DNA of 50,980 nt from Pseudomonas viridiflava (GTDB taxonomy: Bacteria; Pseudomonadota; Gammaproteobacteria; Pseudomonadales; Pseudomonadaceae): positions 1 through 50,980 of the forward strand of contig NZ_UUON01000049.1 in assembly GCF_900590885.1 (NCBI RefSeq), in the 5' to 3' direction. Below are positions 40,431-49,371 of the stretch, in pieces. How positions within the stretch are numbered: position 1 is the first letter of the stretch; each line of letters starts with the position of its first letter. The notes beneath the pieces are model-generated. The model did not search any database. It was not told where the DNA came from and worked only from the letters and a program-made list of their open reading frames with translations. A program made the translations under genes and the position numbers.

Positions 40431-41618
40431 TTAGGAATAGAACGTGGGAATCGGCAGGGACTGGTTCAACGCCCAGTCCCCCAGTTCGTGGAGTTTGTAG
40501 TCCACCGGGTCGTGCAGGGTTTGCGTGCGCAGGTTGCGCCAGTGTCGGTCCAGGCGCAGCGAGGCGTGGGTGGAGCGCGCGCCGGTGACTTCAAACAGGC
40601 GGCTGCACAAATCCAGGCCCTGGCGGGTGGCGGCGACCTTGGCGGTGGCGATGGCAATGGCCAGTTGGCCGCGTTCGTGTTCGCTGAGGTTGGGGCCTTT
40701 GGCCCAGGCCTGGTCGAGCAGCTCGGCAGCACGCTCCACCAGCAAGCGCACGCCTTCCAGGGCGACCCAGAATTCGCCGTAGTGATGCAGCACGTAAGGG
40801 TCCTGGCGCACATCCCCGGCCGAAGATTTGTGCCAGGCACGGGTTTCGGTGAGGGTGTAGTTGCGCGCTTCTTCGAAGGCGCCTTCGGCAATCCCGAGAA
40901 ACATGTGCGTGAACGTCAGTTGCGCGATCAGCGGGCGCAGGCAGGCGAACGGCGTGCTCAGCGGGCCCGGGTCGAGCAGCAATTCGGATTTCTCGACCCG
41001 CACCCGCTCGAAGCTGGCGCTGCCGCTGTCGGTCTGGCGCTGGCCGATATTGTTCCAGTCGTTGTGCAGGGTGATGCCGCTGCGACCGCTGGGAATCGCG
41101 GCGATCAGCAACTTGCCGCCGGCGCTTTCGTCCACGGCCGAGGCGATCAGCATTTCCGAGTCGCTGGCGCCGGAGCAAAAGCTCTTCTTGCCGGAGAATT
41201 CGCGCCAGCCGCCGAAGTCCTTGACCACGGTGCGCGTGTCCAGCGGGTTGAGGGCATTGCCCCAGAACCAGTTTTTGCGCGCGGTCTGTTCGAACCACGG
41301 CTGCCATTGGTCCGGTCGGGAAAACAGGCGCACGGTGGCGAGCATCAGGTGATGAAAGCCGAAGACATGGGCGATCGAGCTGTCGACCTTGGCGAATTCG
41401 CGCACGATGCCCAGGGTGTCGCTCCAGCGTGCGCCGAGGCCGCCGTACTGGGTGGGAATGCTCAGGGCCAGCAGGCCGCTATTGCGCAGGGCGTCACGCT
41501 CGGCTTTGGGCGTGCCGCCGCGTTCGTCGCGTTCGACGGCGGTGAGGGCGAATTCGGCGGCCAGCAGTTTGGCGGTCTGCAAGGGGGAAGGCAGGACGCT
41601 GTGGGGTTTGGCGGTCAC
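40431..41618 (-). CDS. msuC: MsuC, FMNH2-dependent methanesulfinate monooxygenase
   Basis: A 395-residue flavoprotein of the acyl-CoA dehydrogenase fold (ALSIPTQYGGLG, NALNPLDTRT, WREFSGKKSFCSGASDSE, TDSGSASFERVRVE). In P. aeruginosa msuEDC, MsuC oxidises methanesulfinate to methanesulfonate with reduced FMN, in the route from dimethyl sulfone to sulfite. SfnC-type proteins are close relatives and an alternative name. It starts 56 bases after msuD. Confidence 0.85.
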   Translation of the reverse strand: MTAKPHSVLPSPLQTAKLLAAEFALTAVERDERGGTPKAERDALRNSGLLALSIPTQYGGLGARWSDTLGIVREFAKVDSSIAHVFGFHHLMLATVRLFSRPDQWQPWFEQTARKNWFWGNALNPLDTRTVVKDFGGWREFSGKKSFCSGASDSEMLIASAVDESAGGKLLIAAIPSGRSGITLHNDWNNIGQRQTDSGSASFERVRVEKSELLLDPGPLSTPFACLRPLIAQLTFTHMFLGIAEGAFEEARNYTLTETRAWHKSSAGDVRQDPYVLHHYGEFWVALEGVRLLVERAAELLDQAWAKGPNLSEHERGQLAIAIATAKVAATRQGLDLCSRLFEVTGARSTHASLRLDRHWRNLRTQTLHDPVDYKLHELGDWALNQSLPIPTFYS

Positions 41619-41674
41619 GGGGTTTCCTCTTTTATAGGCGGGAACAGCCGGGGCTGTTCCCGCTGCTCAGCCAA

Positions 41675-42814
41675 TCAGGCCTTGGCCGGCAGTACATCGT
41701 TGGCAATCATTTCGCCGAACGGGCCAGTGAGGTTGGTGATGCCGCGCCCGGCGAGGCTGGCGTAGGGTTCCGGCAGCAGCGGGAATACCAATTCGGCAAA
41801 GCGATAGGCCTCTTCAAGGTGCGGGTAGCCGGAGAAGATGAAGCTTTCGATGCCAAGGTCCGCATATTCCTTGATGCGTTCAGCCACTTGCTGCGGGTTG
41901 CCCACCAGTGCGGTGCCGGCGCCGCCACGGACCAGGCCGACGCCGGCCCACAGGTTGGGGGCGATTTCCAGGTTGTCGCGGCGCCCATCGTGCAAGGCAG
42001 CCATGCGGCGCTGGCCTTCGGAGTCAAAGCGCGAGAAGGATTTCTGTGCGGCGGCGATGGTCTCGTCGCTGATGTGCTCGATCAGTTTGTCGGCGGCTTT
42101 CCAGGCGTCTTCTTCGGTTTCGCGCACGATCACATGCAGGCGGATGCCGAATTTCACGGTGCGCCCGTGGCGGGCAGCGCGTTCGCGCACATCTGCGAGT
42201 TTTTCCGCGACGGCGGCCGGCGGTTCACCCCAGGTCAGGTACACGTCCACTTGCTCGGCGGCAAGGTCGTGGGCGGCGTCGGAGGAACCGCCGAAGTACA
42301 GCGGCGGATAAGGCTTCTGTACCGGCGGGTAAAGCGCCTTGGCGTTCTGCACGCGCAGGTGTTTGCCTTCAAAATCTACCGACTCGCCCTGCAACACGCG
42401 GCGCCAGATCTGTAGGAACTCGTCGGAGACTTCGTAACGTTCGCTGTGGTCGAGGAAGCTGCCGTCGCCACGGTTTTCGTCGGGGTCGCCGCCGGTCACC
42501 ACGTTGATCAGCAAGCGGCCGTTGGACAGGCGATCCAGGGTCGCGGCCATCCGCGCAGAAACCGTCGGCGAAATAATCCCCGGGCGGATCGCCACCAGGT
42601 AGCGCAGGCGTTCGGTCAGCGGCACCAGGGCCGAAGCGATTACCCAGGAGTCTTCGCATGAGCGCCCGGTAGGAATCAACACGCCGTAGTAACCCAGGCT
42701 GTCAGCCGCTTGTGCGACTTGTTTCAGATAATTGAGGGTGACCGGTCGCGCACCTTGGGTGGTGCCCAGGTAATGACCGTCGCCATGTGTAGGCAGAAAC
42801 CAGAAAACATCCAT
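41675..42814 (-). CDS. msuD: MsuD, FMNH2-dependent methanesulfonate monooxygenase
   Basis: A 379-residue bacterial luciferase-type TIM barrel. MDVFWFLPTHGDGHYLGTTQ, VLIPTGRSCEDSWV and INVVTGGDPDENRGDG are hallmarks of the SsuD/MsuD group; details fit MsuD as I remember it. It splits methanesulfonate into formaldehyde and sulfite with O2 and FMNH2 from MsuE. The ATG at 42814 has AAGGA 7 bases upstream; the frame also opens at a TTG two codons earlier. It begins 9 bases after the msuE stop. Confidence 0.9.
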   Translation of the reverse strand: MDVFWFLPTHGDGHYLGTTQGARPVTLNYLKQVAQAADSLGYYGVLIPTGRSCEDSWVIASALVPLTERLRYLVAIRPGIISPTVSARMAATLDRLSNGRLLINVVTGGDPDENRGDGSFLDHSERYEVSDEFLQIWRRVLQGESVDFEGKHLRVQNAKALYPPVQKPYPPLYFGGSSDAAHDLAAEQVDVYLTWGEPPAAVAEKLADVRERAARHGRTVKFGIRLHVIVRETEEDAWKAADKLIEHISDETIAAAQKSFSRFDSEGQRRMAALHDGRRDNLEIAPNLWAGVGLVRGGAGTALVGNPQQVAERIKEYADLGIESFIFSGYPHLEEAYRFAELVFPLLPEPYASLAGRGITNLTGPFGEMIANDVLPAKA

Positions 42815-42823
42815 GACCAATCC

Positions 42824-43387
42824 TTAAGCGATTTTCAGCAGAGAAGGGGAGTGCGCGGCAAACAAGGGGGCTGCGCGTTCTGCCGCAAGGCGTATACGGC
42901 CCTTCAAGGGCTCACTGGTTATTTGGTAGTCGGTGAAATCGGCCTCGGTGGCGTACACCCCGATCGGCAGGGTCAGCGCCTGGAAAAAGCTGAACAGTGG
43001 GCGCAGTTGATGATCGAGTACCAGCGCATGGCGCTCACTGCCGCCGGTAGCGGCGAGCAGCACCGGGGTGTTGATCAGGCTGTTGAGGCCCACCAGGTCG
43101 AACAAGTGCTTGAGCAGGCCCGGGTAGGAGCCGCGATAGACCGGCGCGGCGACGATCAGCAGGTCGGCCTGTTCGATGGCCAACAGTTGCGTTTCGACCT
43201 CGGCCGGCAATTCATCGCGCGACAGCGCACCGCCCAGTGGCCGGGCAATGTCGCCCAGCTCGATCAGGGTGGTCTGGATCGGCAGTAAGGTGGCCAGTTC
43301 GGCCAGCACGGCTTGGGTCAAAACGAGGGTCCGGGACGGGCGCCAGGTTCCGCCGGAGAGGGCAACGACATTCAGGGGACGGGTCAT
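42824..43387 (-). CDS. msuE: MsuE, NADH-dependent FMN reductase
   Basis: A 187-residue flavodoxin-like reductase (VVALSGGTWRPSRTLVLTQA near the N terminus, DLLIVAAPVYRGSYPGLLKH in the middle) that supplies FMNH2 to MsuD and MsuC. The start at 43387 has AAGGAA 9 bases upstream. The frame stays open for 69 more codons upstream, but that stretch overlaps control sequences and shows no flavodoxin features. First gene of the msuEDC-sfnR series. Confidence 0.92.
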   Translation of the reverse strand: MTRPLNVVALSGGTWRPSRTLVLTQAVLAELATLLPIQTTLIELGDIARPLGGALSRDELPAEVETQLLAIEQADLLIVAAPVYRGSYPGLLKHLFDLVGLNSLINTPVLLAATGGSERHALVLDHQLRPLFSFFQALTLPIGVYATEADFTDYQITSEPLKGRIRLAAERAAPLFAAHSPSLLKIA

Positions 43388-43539
43388 GAACAGTTCCTTT
43401 TTCAACAGTGGTTCATAGCAGGTGGAGTGCAACGTGTTGAGCAAGAGCTGTACCAACGGCTGCAAGCCTTGATTGGCAAGGACTGCGGCCTCACGGCTGA
43501 AAAACGCCGGTGTTGTCTGACTGGTGTTTTGTTGAATGG

Positions 43540-43557
43540 CTGTTGCCTGGGCAACAG
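43540..43557. promoter_or_regulatory. 18-bp inverted repeat in the msuE leader
   Basis: CTGTTGCCTGGGCAACAG has two perfect 8-base arms around TG. It lies about 30-47 bases past the predicted start point of the msuE transcript, and could be an operator or a leader hairpin. Confidence 0.5.
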
Positions 43558-43593
43558 TTGCCGGGCGAACAGTGGCGCTTCGGTGTGCAGCCA

Positions 43594-43629
43594 TTTATAG
43601 AGGGTTACGTTTATTCCGTAAATGAACGT
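43594..43629 (-). promoter_or_regulatory. msuE promoter with overlapping palindrome
   Basis: On the minus strand -35 TTTACG (43617-43622) and -10 TATAAA (43594-43599) have a 17-bp spacer. Positions 43607-43629 form an imperfect palindrome with ACGTT and AACGT ends covering the -35 box, placed for a repressor or a LysR activator such as CysB. The predicted leader is about 200 bases. Confidence 0.55.
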
Positions 43630-43787
43630 ATTTCCATATTTATAGATCATTAAGAAATATATAAGTGGCGCTATCGAAGGTGCCTCGGCGGTTGATAGCA
43701 ACTATCACGTGAGGTGATTTTTCGCCGCGAGTGAGCGGGAGTAGCCTGTGTTCATTGACTCGACACCACCTTCTCAGGGCTTGCACC

Positions 43788-44057
43788 ATGAACCGATTTC
43801 TTGCTGTTTCCTTATTGCTTGTCATTGCTGTCCTCGCCGGTTGTGCGACCCATCCCTCGCCGGAATTGCGCCCTTACACGGCCGAAGAAACCAAGCAGTT
43901 AGCGCTGGAAGCCCTGAGCCGTCGCGGCTTGTCGTTTGATGAATACCAACAGCAGCGCGCCGCACTGACCGGCCAGCCACAGAAACCCTTTGGCTTTGAT
44001 CGCCAGGGTGAAATGAATGCCGAACGCAGCGTGACCCTGCATGGCCGTCCCAGTTGA
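43788..44057 (+). CDS. Small outer-envelope lipoprotein, unknown function
   Basis: An 89-residue protein with a lipoprotein signal (MNRFLAVSLLLVIAVLAGC, lipid on Cys19). The mature part is hydrophilic and helical (YTAEETKQLALEALSRRGLS, then FDEYQQQRAAL). The residue after Cys is Ala, so export to the outer membrane is likely. The ATG at 43788 gives the signal peptide; upstream residues do not. A strong terminator follows. I do not recognise a family. Confidence 0.85.
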   Translation: MNRFLAVSLLLVIAVLAGCATHPSPELRPYTAEETKQLALEALSRRGLSFDEYQQQRAALTGQPQKPFGFDRQGEMNAERSVTLHGRPS

Positions 44058-44073
44058 GCCTGCGCCCAGCGGC

Positions 44074-44114
44074 AAAAAGCCCGAGGATTTCCTTAAGGAA
44101 CCTCGGGCTTTTTG
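44074..44114 (+). terminator. Intrinsic terminator of the lipoprotein gene
   Basis: Stem AAAGCCCGAGG/CCTCGGGCTTT (11 bp) plus an inner TTCC/GGAA pairing, followed by five T. A-rich on the left, so it may work on both strands. Confidence 0.92.
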
Positions 44115-44290
44115 TTTTCCATGGAGCGACTTCAGCCTGTTAAGCTGAATTTCAGGAGCGTTCCTACGCACATTTAAATAAAGTGGTTCTTCTTTAATGG
44201 CATTCGATGCGGTAAACCTGACGACCTCTGTTCCGGTCGATGCCCCTGAGACGCTGCTCTCGGGAACCTGCTCTGCGAGTCTTGATTGTC

Positions 44291-45451
44291 ATGAATAAAC
44301 GTCCGCTGTATTTCGACTACGCCGCCACCACCCCGGTGGATGAGCGGGTTATCCAGGTGATGGTCGAGTGCCTGGGCTTCAATGCCAACTTCGGCAACCC
44401 GGCGTCCAGCTCCCATGCGTTTGGCCAGGCGGCCCGGCAAACGGTCGAGCAGGCGCGTCGCCAGGTGGCCGAGCTGGTCGGGGCCAACCCTGAGCAAATC
44501 GTCTGGACCTCCGGCGCTACCGAATCCAACAACCTGGCCATCAAGGGCGTCGCCCAGGCGCGCGGAGTGGCCGGCGGGCACATCATTACCAGCCAGATCG
44601 AACACAAGGCCACGCTGGATACCGCCCGGCAATTGCAGGAAGCCGGCGTGGCCGTGACTTACCTGGTGCCGGACGCGCAAGGCCTGATCAGCGCCGAGGC
44701 GGTGAGCGAAGCCTTGCGCGAGGACACTTTCCTGGTCTCGCTGATGCTGGTGAACAACGAGTTGGGCACGCTCAACGACATCCCCGCCATCGGCGCCCGC
44801 GTGCGTGAAAACGGCGCGTTGCTGCATGTAGACGCAGCGCAGGGCGCGGGCAAGGTGGCGATCGACCTGGCGCAATGGCCGGTGGACTTGATGTCGTTTT
44901 CCGCGCACAAGCTGTATGGCCCCAAGGGTATTGGCGCGCTGTACGTGGGGCCACGGGCGCAGCAGAAGGTGTTGGCGCAGATCCACGGCGGCGGCCACGA
45001 AGGCGGCTTGCGTTCCGGCACTTTGGCCACCCACCAGATTGCCGGCATGGGCATGGCGTTCGCCCTGGCGGCCGAGTCGTTCAGCGAAGAAAAGGCCAGG
45101 ATCGTCGCCTTGCGCCAGCGCTTGCTCGATCAGCTGGAAACCGTAGCCGGCGTGCGCCTCAATGGCAGCCCCAGCCAGCGCATTCCCCACACCCTCAGCC
45201 TTACGTTTGGCGAGGGCGAATTCAACTCCGCCGCGCTGAGTGCTGGCATTGCGTTTTCCGCGACGTCGGCCTGCAACTCGGCCAGCAATGCACCTTCCCA
45301 TGTGCTGCTTGCGTTGGGCCATGACGCGCAAAGCGCCGGTCGCACGATTCGCTTGAGCCTGGGCCGGTTTACCACCGAGCAGGACATCGACCAGGCCGTA
45401 CAACTGATCAAGGCCGCACTCGCCAGCGCACCGGCGTTTTGGGCGGTCTGA
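44291..45451 (+). CDS. Cysteine desulfurase (IscS/NifS family), stand-alone copy
   Basis: A 386-residue PLP enzyme that takes sulfur from cysteine. PLP-binding Lys is Lys207 in SFSAHKLYGPKG; the persulfide Cys328 is in SATSACNSAS, with the SSGSAC-type surroundings altered to SATSAC. The N terminus YFDYAATTPVDERV is standard. No iscU, iscA or iscR gene is near, so it is a paralogue outside the Isc operon and may serve tRNA thiolation or another acceptor. The ATG at 44291 is the family start but has only a weak ribosome site. An aminopeptidase gene follows 48 bases later. Confidence 0.9.
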   Translation: MNKRPLYFDYAATTPVDERVIQVMVECLGFNANFGNPASSSHAFGQAARQTVEQARRQVAELVGANPEQIVWTSGATESNNLAIKGVAQARGVAGGHIITSQIEHKATLDTARQLQEAGVAVTYLVPDAQGLISAEAVSEALREDTFLVSLMLVNNELGTLNDIPAIGARVRENGALLHVDAAQGAGKVAIDLAQWPVDLMSFSAHKLYGPKGIGALYVGPRAQQKVLAQIHGGGHEGGLRSGTLATHQIAGMGMAFALAAESFSEEKARIVALRQRLLDQLETVAGVRLNGSPSQRIPHTLSLTFGEGEFNSAALSAGIAFSATSACNSASNAPSHVLLALGHDAQSAGRTIRLSLGRFTTEQDIDQAVQLIKAALASAPAFWAV

Positions 45452-45499
45452 TTTCAATTGGCAACACATAATAATTATTCGTGGTTAGCAGGAGACACA

Positions 45500-47308
45500 A
45501 TGAGTACGCAGCCTTTGACCCATGGCACGGTGCCCCAGCGCCTGGCGCACACCCGTGAACTGATGCGCCGCGAGGGTATACACGCCTTGCTGGTGCCGTC
45601 GGCCGACCCGCACTTGTCCGAATACCTGCCGGGGTACTGGCAGGGGCGCCAGTGGTTGTCGGGGTTCCATGGTTCTGTGGGCACGTTGATTGTGACTGCG
45701 GATTTCGCCGGTGTATGGGCCGACAGCCGCTACTGGGAACAGGCGATCAAGGAACTCAAGGGCAGCGGCATCGAACTGGTCAAGCTGCAACCGGGCCAAC
45801 CCGGCCCGCTGGAATGGTTGGCCGAGCAAACACCGCAAGGCGGCGTAGTGGCGGTGGACGGCGCGGTGATGGCCGTGGCCTCGGCACGTACCCTGGGCGG
45901 CAAGCTGAATGAGCGCGGCGCGCGCCTGCGTACAGATATCGACCTGCTCAATGAAGTCTGGCAAGACCGCCCGACCTTGCCGAACCAGCCGATCTACCAA
46001 CACCTGCCGCCGCAAGCCACGGTCAGCCGGGGCGAGAAGCTCGCCGCTCTGCGTGCCAGCTTGAAAGAAAAGGGCGCCGACTGGCACTTCATCGCAACGC
46101 TCGATGACATCGCCTGGCTGTTCAACCTGCGTGGTGGTGACGTTTCATTCAACCCGGTGTTTGTGTCTTTTGCGCTGATCAATCATCAGCAAGCAACCCT
46201 GTTTGTGGCGCTCAGCAAGGTCGATGCCGAATTGCGCGCCGTGCTGGAGAGGGACGGCGTGACCCTGCGCGACTACAGCGAAGTGGCCGATGCATTGCGC
46301 GCGGTCCCGGCGGGCGCCAGCCTGCAGGTCGACCCGGCCCGCGTGACCGCCGGTCTGCTGGAAAACCTCGACGCCGGCGTCAAGCTGATCGAAGGGCTCA
46401 ACCCGACCACCTTGGCCAAGTCCCGCAAGAGCCTGGCCGACGCAGAACATATCCGCCAGGCCATGGAGCAGGACGGCGCGGCACTGTGCGAATTCTTCGC
46501 CTGGCTGGACAGCGCGCTGGGGCGTGAACGCATCACCGAGCTGACCATCGACGAACACTTGACCGCCGCGCGTACCCGTCGCCCGGGTTATGTGTCGCTG
46601 AGTTTCAACACCATTGCCGCCTACAACGCCAACGGGGCGATGCCGCATTACCACGCTACCGAAGAAGAGCACGCGCTGATCGAAGGCGACGGCTTGCTGC
46701 TGATCGATTCGGGTGGCCAGTACCTGGGCGGCACCACGGATATCACGCGGATGGTGCCCATCGGTACGCCGAGTGAGGAGCAGAAACATGATTGCACGCG
46801 GGTGCTCAAGGGCGTGATTGCCTTGTCCCGTGCGCAGTTCCCCAAGGGCATTCTGTCGCCGTTGCTGGACTCGATTGCGCGTGCGCCGATCTGGGCTGAA
46901 GGCGTGGACTACGGCCACGGTACCGGGCATGGCGTAGGTTATTTCCTCAATGTGCACGAAGGTCCGCAGGTGATCGCCTACCAGGCTCTCGCTGCGCCGC
47001 AAACCGCCATGCAGCCGGGCATGATCACCTCCATTGAACCGGGCACCTACCGCCCGGGGCGTTGGGGCGTACGTATCGAGAATCTGGTGTTGAACCGTGA
47101 GGCGGGCAAGACCGAGTTCGGTGAGTTCCTCAAGTTCGAAACCCTGACGCTGTGCCCGATCGACACTCGTTGCCTGGAGCCGTCGCTGCTGACGGAGGAT
47201 GAGCGCGAGTGGTTCAACGCCTATCACACCGAAGTGCGCGAGCGTCTGAGCCCGTTGGTCACGGGGGCAGCCCTGGAGTGGCTGCAGGTACGTACTGCGG
47301 CTATTTGA
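45500..47308 (+). CDS. Xaa-Pro aminopeptidase, long (three-domain) type
   Basis: A 602-residue M24-family metallopeptidase that removes an N-terminal residue before proline. It is larger than E. coli PepP (441) and has the three-domain layout of eukaryotic cytosolic aminopeptidase P: two related N-terminal domains and a C-terminal pita-bread domain. Metal ligands are visible: Asp in LLIDSGGQY, Asp in GTTDITR, His in GHGTGHGVG, Glu in TSIEPGTY and Glu in GVRIENLV. The ATG at 45500 has AGGAG upstream. Its end overlaps the convergent LysR gene by 8 bases. Confidence 0.92.
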   Translation: MSTQPLTHGTVPQRLAHTRELMRREGIHALLVPSADPHLSEYLPGYWQGRQWLSGFHGSVGTLIVTADFAGVWADSRYWEQAIKELKGSGIELVKLQPGQPGPLEWLAEQTPQGGVVAVDGAVMAVASARTLGGKLNERGARLRTDIDLLNEVWQDRPTLPNQPIYQHLPPQATVSRGEKLAALRASLKEKGADWHFIATLDDIAWLFNLRGGDVSFNPVFVSFALINHQQATLFVALSKVDAELRAVLERDGVTLRDYSEVADALRAVPAGASLQVDPARVTAGLLENLDAGVKLIEGLNPTTLAKSRKSLADAEHIRQAMEQDGAALCEFFAWLDSALGRERITELTIDEHLTAARTRRPGYVSLSFNTIAAYNANGAMPHYHATEEEHALIEGDGLLLIDSGGQYLGGTTDITRMVPIGTPSEEQKHDCTRVLKGVIALSRAQFPKGILSPLLDSIARAPIWAEGVDYGHGTGHGVGYFLNVHEGPQVIAYQALAAPQTAMQPGMITSIEPGTYRPGRWGVRIENLVLNREAGKTEFGEFLKFETLTLCPIDTRCLEPSLLTEDEREWFNAYHTEVRERLSPLVTGAALEWLQVRTAAI

Positions 47309-48209
47309 TCGATTGCAGTTCAGGCGCGTGGGCCAGGGCGTCGGCGATGTAGTCGACGAACGCCTTGACCCGCGCCGACTGTCGGCGATTGGCAGCCGAC
47401 ACCGCATGGATCGGCAGCGATTGCGGGGTGTAATCCTGCAGCAGCGCAACCACGCGGCCGGCTTTCAAGTCGTCGTAGAACAGCCACAAGGGTGACAGCG
47501 CAATGCCGAGCCCGCTCAATACCATCTCCCTCACGGCCTCGGAGTTGTTGCTCTGGGCGTTGCCGGCGATACGTACGGTGTGTCGCGCTGCATTCTTTTC
47601 GTAGGTCCAGAGGTTCTGGCTGCTGAGCAAGTTGAACAGCAGGCAATTGTGCCGGGCCAGGTCCTGTGGGGTTTTGGGGACGGGGTGCCTGGCCAGGTAA
47701 TCGGGGCTGGCCACGGTGACGCGGTGGGTGGTGCCGATTTGGCGGGCGATCAAGCTGCTGTCGCGTAATTCGCCGATGCGCAGCGTCACGTCCAGGCCTT
47801 CGCTGACCATATCCTGCAACTGATCATTGAGTTGCAGGTCCACTTGGACATCGGGATAGCGTTGCAGGAACCCGCTCAGGCGCGCGGCGATCTGCAGGCG
47901 CCCGAAGCTCACCGACGAGCCGATGCGCAATGGGCCGGCGATGATCTCCCGGCCGGTCTGGAAGCTGTGTTCGGCCGCATCCACGGCGGCGAGGATTTCG
48001 CGGCAATGGCTGTAGTACCGTTGACCTTCATCGGTCAGCGAAAGCTGGCGCGTACTGCGCGAAATCAACTTGCCGCCCAGCTCGGTTTCCAGCGCCCGCA
48101 GCACCTTGCTGATAGTGGGCTGCGTGGTATGTAGCTCCCGGGCGACGGCGGAAAAACTGCCGCGTTCGATCACTCGAACGAAAATCGCCATTGCATTGAG
48201 TTTGTCCAT
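47301..48209 (-). CDS. LysR family regulator next to an oxidoreductase gene
   Basis: A 302-residue LysR protein: HTH at about residues 1-60 (MDKLNAMAIFVRVIERGSFS, then TTQPTISKVLRALE), the rest an effector domain. It is read divergently from the oxidoreductase gene at 48325, the classic layout for a LysR regulator and its target. The ATG at 48209 is the family start; the longer frame includes the operator-like repeat. Confidence 0.9.
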   Translation of the reverse strand: MDKLNAMAIFVRVIERGSFSAVARELHTTQPTISKVLRALETELGGKLISRSTRQLSLTDEGQRYYSHCREILAAVDAAEHSFQTGREIIAGPLRIGSSVSFGRLQIAARLSGFLQRYPDVQVDLQLNDQLQDMVSEGLDVTLRIGELRDSSLIARQIGTTHRVTVASPDYLARHPVPKTPQDLARHNCLLFNLLSSQNLWTYEKNAARHTVRIAGNAQSNNSEAVREMVLSGLGIALSPLWLFYDDLKAGRVVALLQDYTPQSLPIHAVSAANRRQSARVKAFVDYIADALAHAPELQSIK

Positions 48210-48223
48210 CAGGCCGTCCGATT

Positions 48224-48240
48224 CATGCCAACCAGGCATG
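48224..48240. promoter_or_regulatory. Possible LysR operator
   Basis: CATGCC-aacca-GGCATG forms 6-bp arms in the LysR/oxidoreductase divergent region, 15 bases upstream of the LysR start. Its size fits a T-N11-A type LysR site. Confidence 0.45.
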
Positions 48241-48324
48241 GGCACTATAGCTTTTCAGCGTCTTATCGGCATGAGTCCGTGAGCGGATGATGGGCTCATT
48301 CTTCAATGAAGCGAGATCGCCAAC

Positions 48325-49311
48325 ATGACCGATATGCAGGCTCTGATTGTGGATGCAGTAGATGCACCGTTCCGTTTGGCCACTCTGCCCAGGCCAGTGC
48401 CGGGTGCCGGGCGAGTGCTGGTGAGGGTTCGGGCCAGTGGCCTTAACCCCTTGGACGGGAAAATTCGTGCCGGCCAGGCTGCCCATGCCAGGCAACCTTT
48501 GCCGGCGGTGATCGGCATGGACCTGGCCGGGACTGTCGAAGCGGTAGGCTCCGACTCAGGTGAGTGGCGCGCGGGCGACGAGGTGTATGGGTTGGCCACC
48601 GGGGTCGGCGGTGTGCAGGGTTCGCTGGCCGAATACGCGGTGGTCGATGCACGTCTGTTGGCGAGCAAGCCCAAGAGCCTGAGCATGCGCGAGGCGGCCG
48701 TGTTGCCACTGGTGCTGATCACTGCGTGGGAAGGGCTGGTGGATCGTGCCCATGTAGGTTCAGGGCATAAGGTATTGATCCAGGGGGGCGCGGGCGGTGT
48801 GGGGCATGTCGCCGTGCAATTGGCGGTTGCCTATGGTGCCGAGGTGTATGCGACCGGCTCCGCCAGGCATCGGGCGGTTATCGAAAGCCTGGGCGCTACC
48901 TTTATCGACTACCAGCAACAGACGGTCGAGGAGTACGTGGCCCAACACACCGGCGGTGACGGGTTCGACATTGTGTATGACACCGTTGGCGGGGACACCC
49001 TGGGTGCATCCTTTCGCGCCGCCAAGGTGTATCACGGCCATGTGGTCAGTTGCCTGGGCTGGGGGCAGCACAGTCTGGCGCCGTTATCGTTTCGTGGGGC
49101 GACCTACTCCGGCGTGTTTACGTTGTTGCCGCTGTTGACCGGCAAGGGGCGTGAACATCACGGGCAGATTCTGGCCGACGCGGCCCGCTTGGTGGATGCC
49201 GGCAAGCTCAAGCCGATCATGGATGGGCGTCGATTCGACCTGAAAACGGCGAACGCCGCTTACGATGCACTCGCAAACGGCGCGCAAGGGCGTTTGGCGA
49301 TCGAGATTTAA
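48325..49311 (+). CDS. Zinc-free alcohol dehydrogenase / quinone oxidoreductase family protein
   Basis: A 328-residue medium-chain dehydrogenase-type reductase. GroES-like domain about residues 1-130 (ASGLNPLDGKIRAGQ, VIGMDLAGTVEAVG), Rossmann domain with QGGAGGVGHVAVQLA near 153-167. It lacks zinc-binding residues and would use NADPH to reduce quinones or enones. Read away from the LysR gene, so it is the probable regulated target. Ends before a hairpin. Confidence 0.88.
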   Translation: MTDMQALIVDAVDAPFRLATLPRPVPGAGRVLVRVRASGLNPLDGKIRAGQAAHARQPLPAVIGMDLAGTVEAVGSDSGEWRAGDEVYGLATGVGGVQGSLAEYAVVDARLLASKPKSLSMREAAVLPLVLITAWEGLVDRAHVGSGHKVLIQGGAGGVGHVAVQLAVAYGAEVYATGSARHRAVIESLGATFIDYQQQTVEEYVAQHTGGDGFDIVYDTVGGDTLGASFRAAKVYHGHVVSCLGWGQHSLAPLSFRGATYSGVFTLLPLLTGKGREHHGQILADAARLVDAGKLKPIMDGRRFDLKTANAAYDALANGAQGRLAIEI

Positions 49312-49343
49312 CCCGGAGCCAGGTTGTATCAGAAATGAAATAT

Positions 49344-49365
49344 GAGCAGTCGCCAAAGACTGCTC
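49344..49365. terminator. Hairpin between convergent genes
   Basis: GAGCAGTC/GACTGCTC with a 6-base loop lies between the oxidoreductase stop and the small lipoprotein stop. No T run on the plus strand; the minus side has a weak T-rich tail (ATATTTCATTT). Confidence 0.5.
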
Positions 49366-49371
49366 GGACAC

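Larger units (their letters stand above)
43388..43787. other. Divergent control region of msuEDC and the lipoprotein gene
   Basis: It holds a sigma-70-like promoter reading toward msuE (43594-43622), a 23-bp imperfect palindrome over its -35 box (43607-43629), an exact 18-bp inverted repeat in the leader (43540-43557) and an A/T-rich stretch (43607-43672). I found no sigma-54 site with correct spacing. No gene is evident. Confidence 0.6.

Noticed and set aside
43388..43594. N-terminal extension of msuE by 69 codons
   Set aside because: The ATG at 43387 has a strong AAGGAA site and begins the flavodoxin-like fold; the extra part covers inverted repeats and has no similarity.
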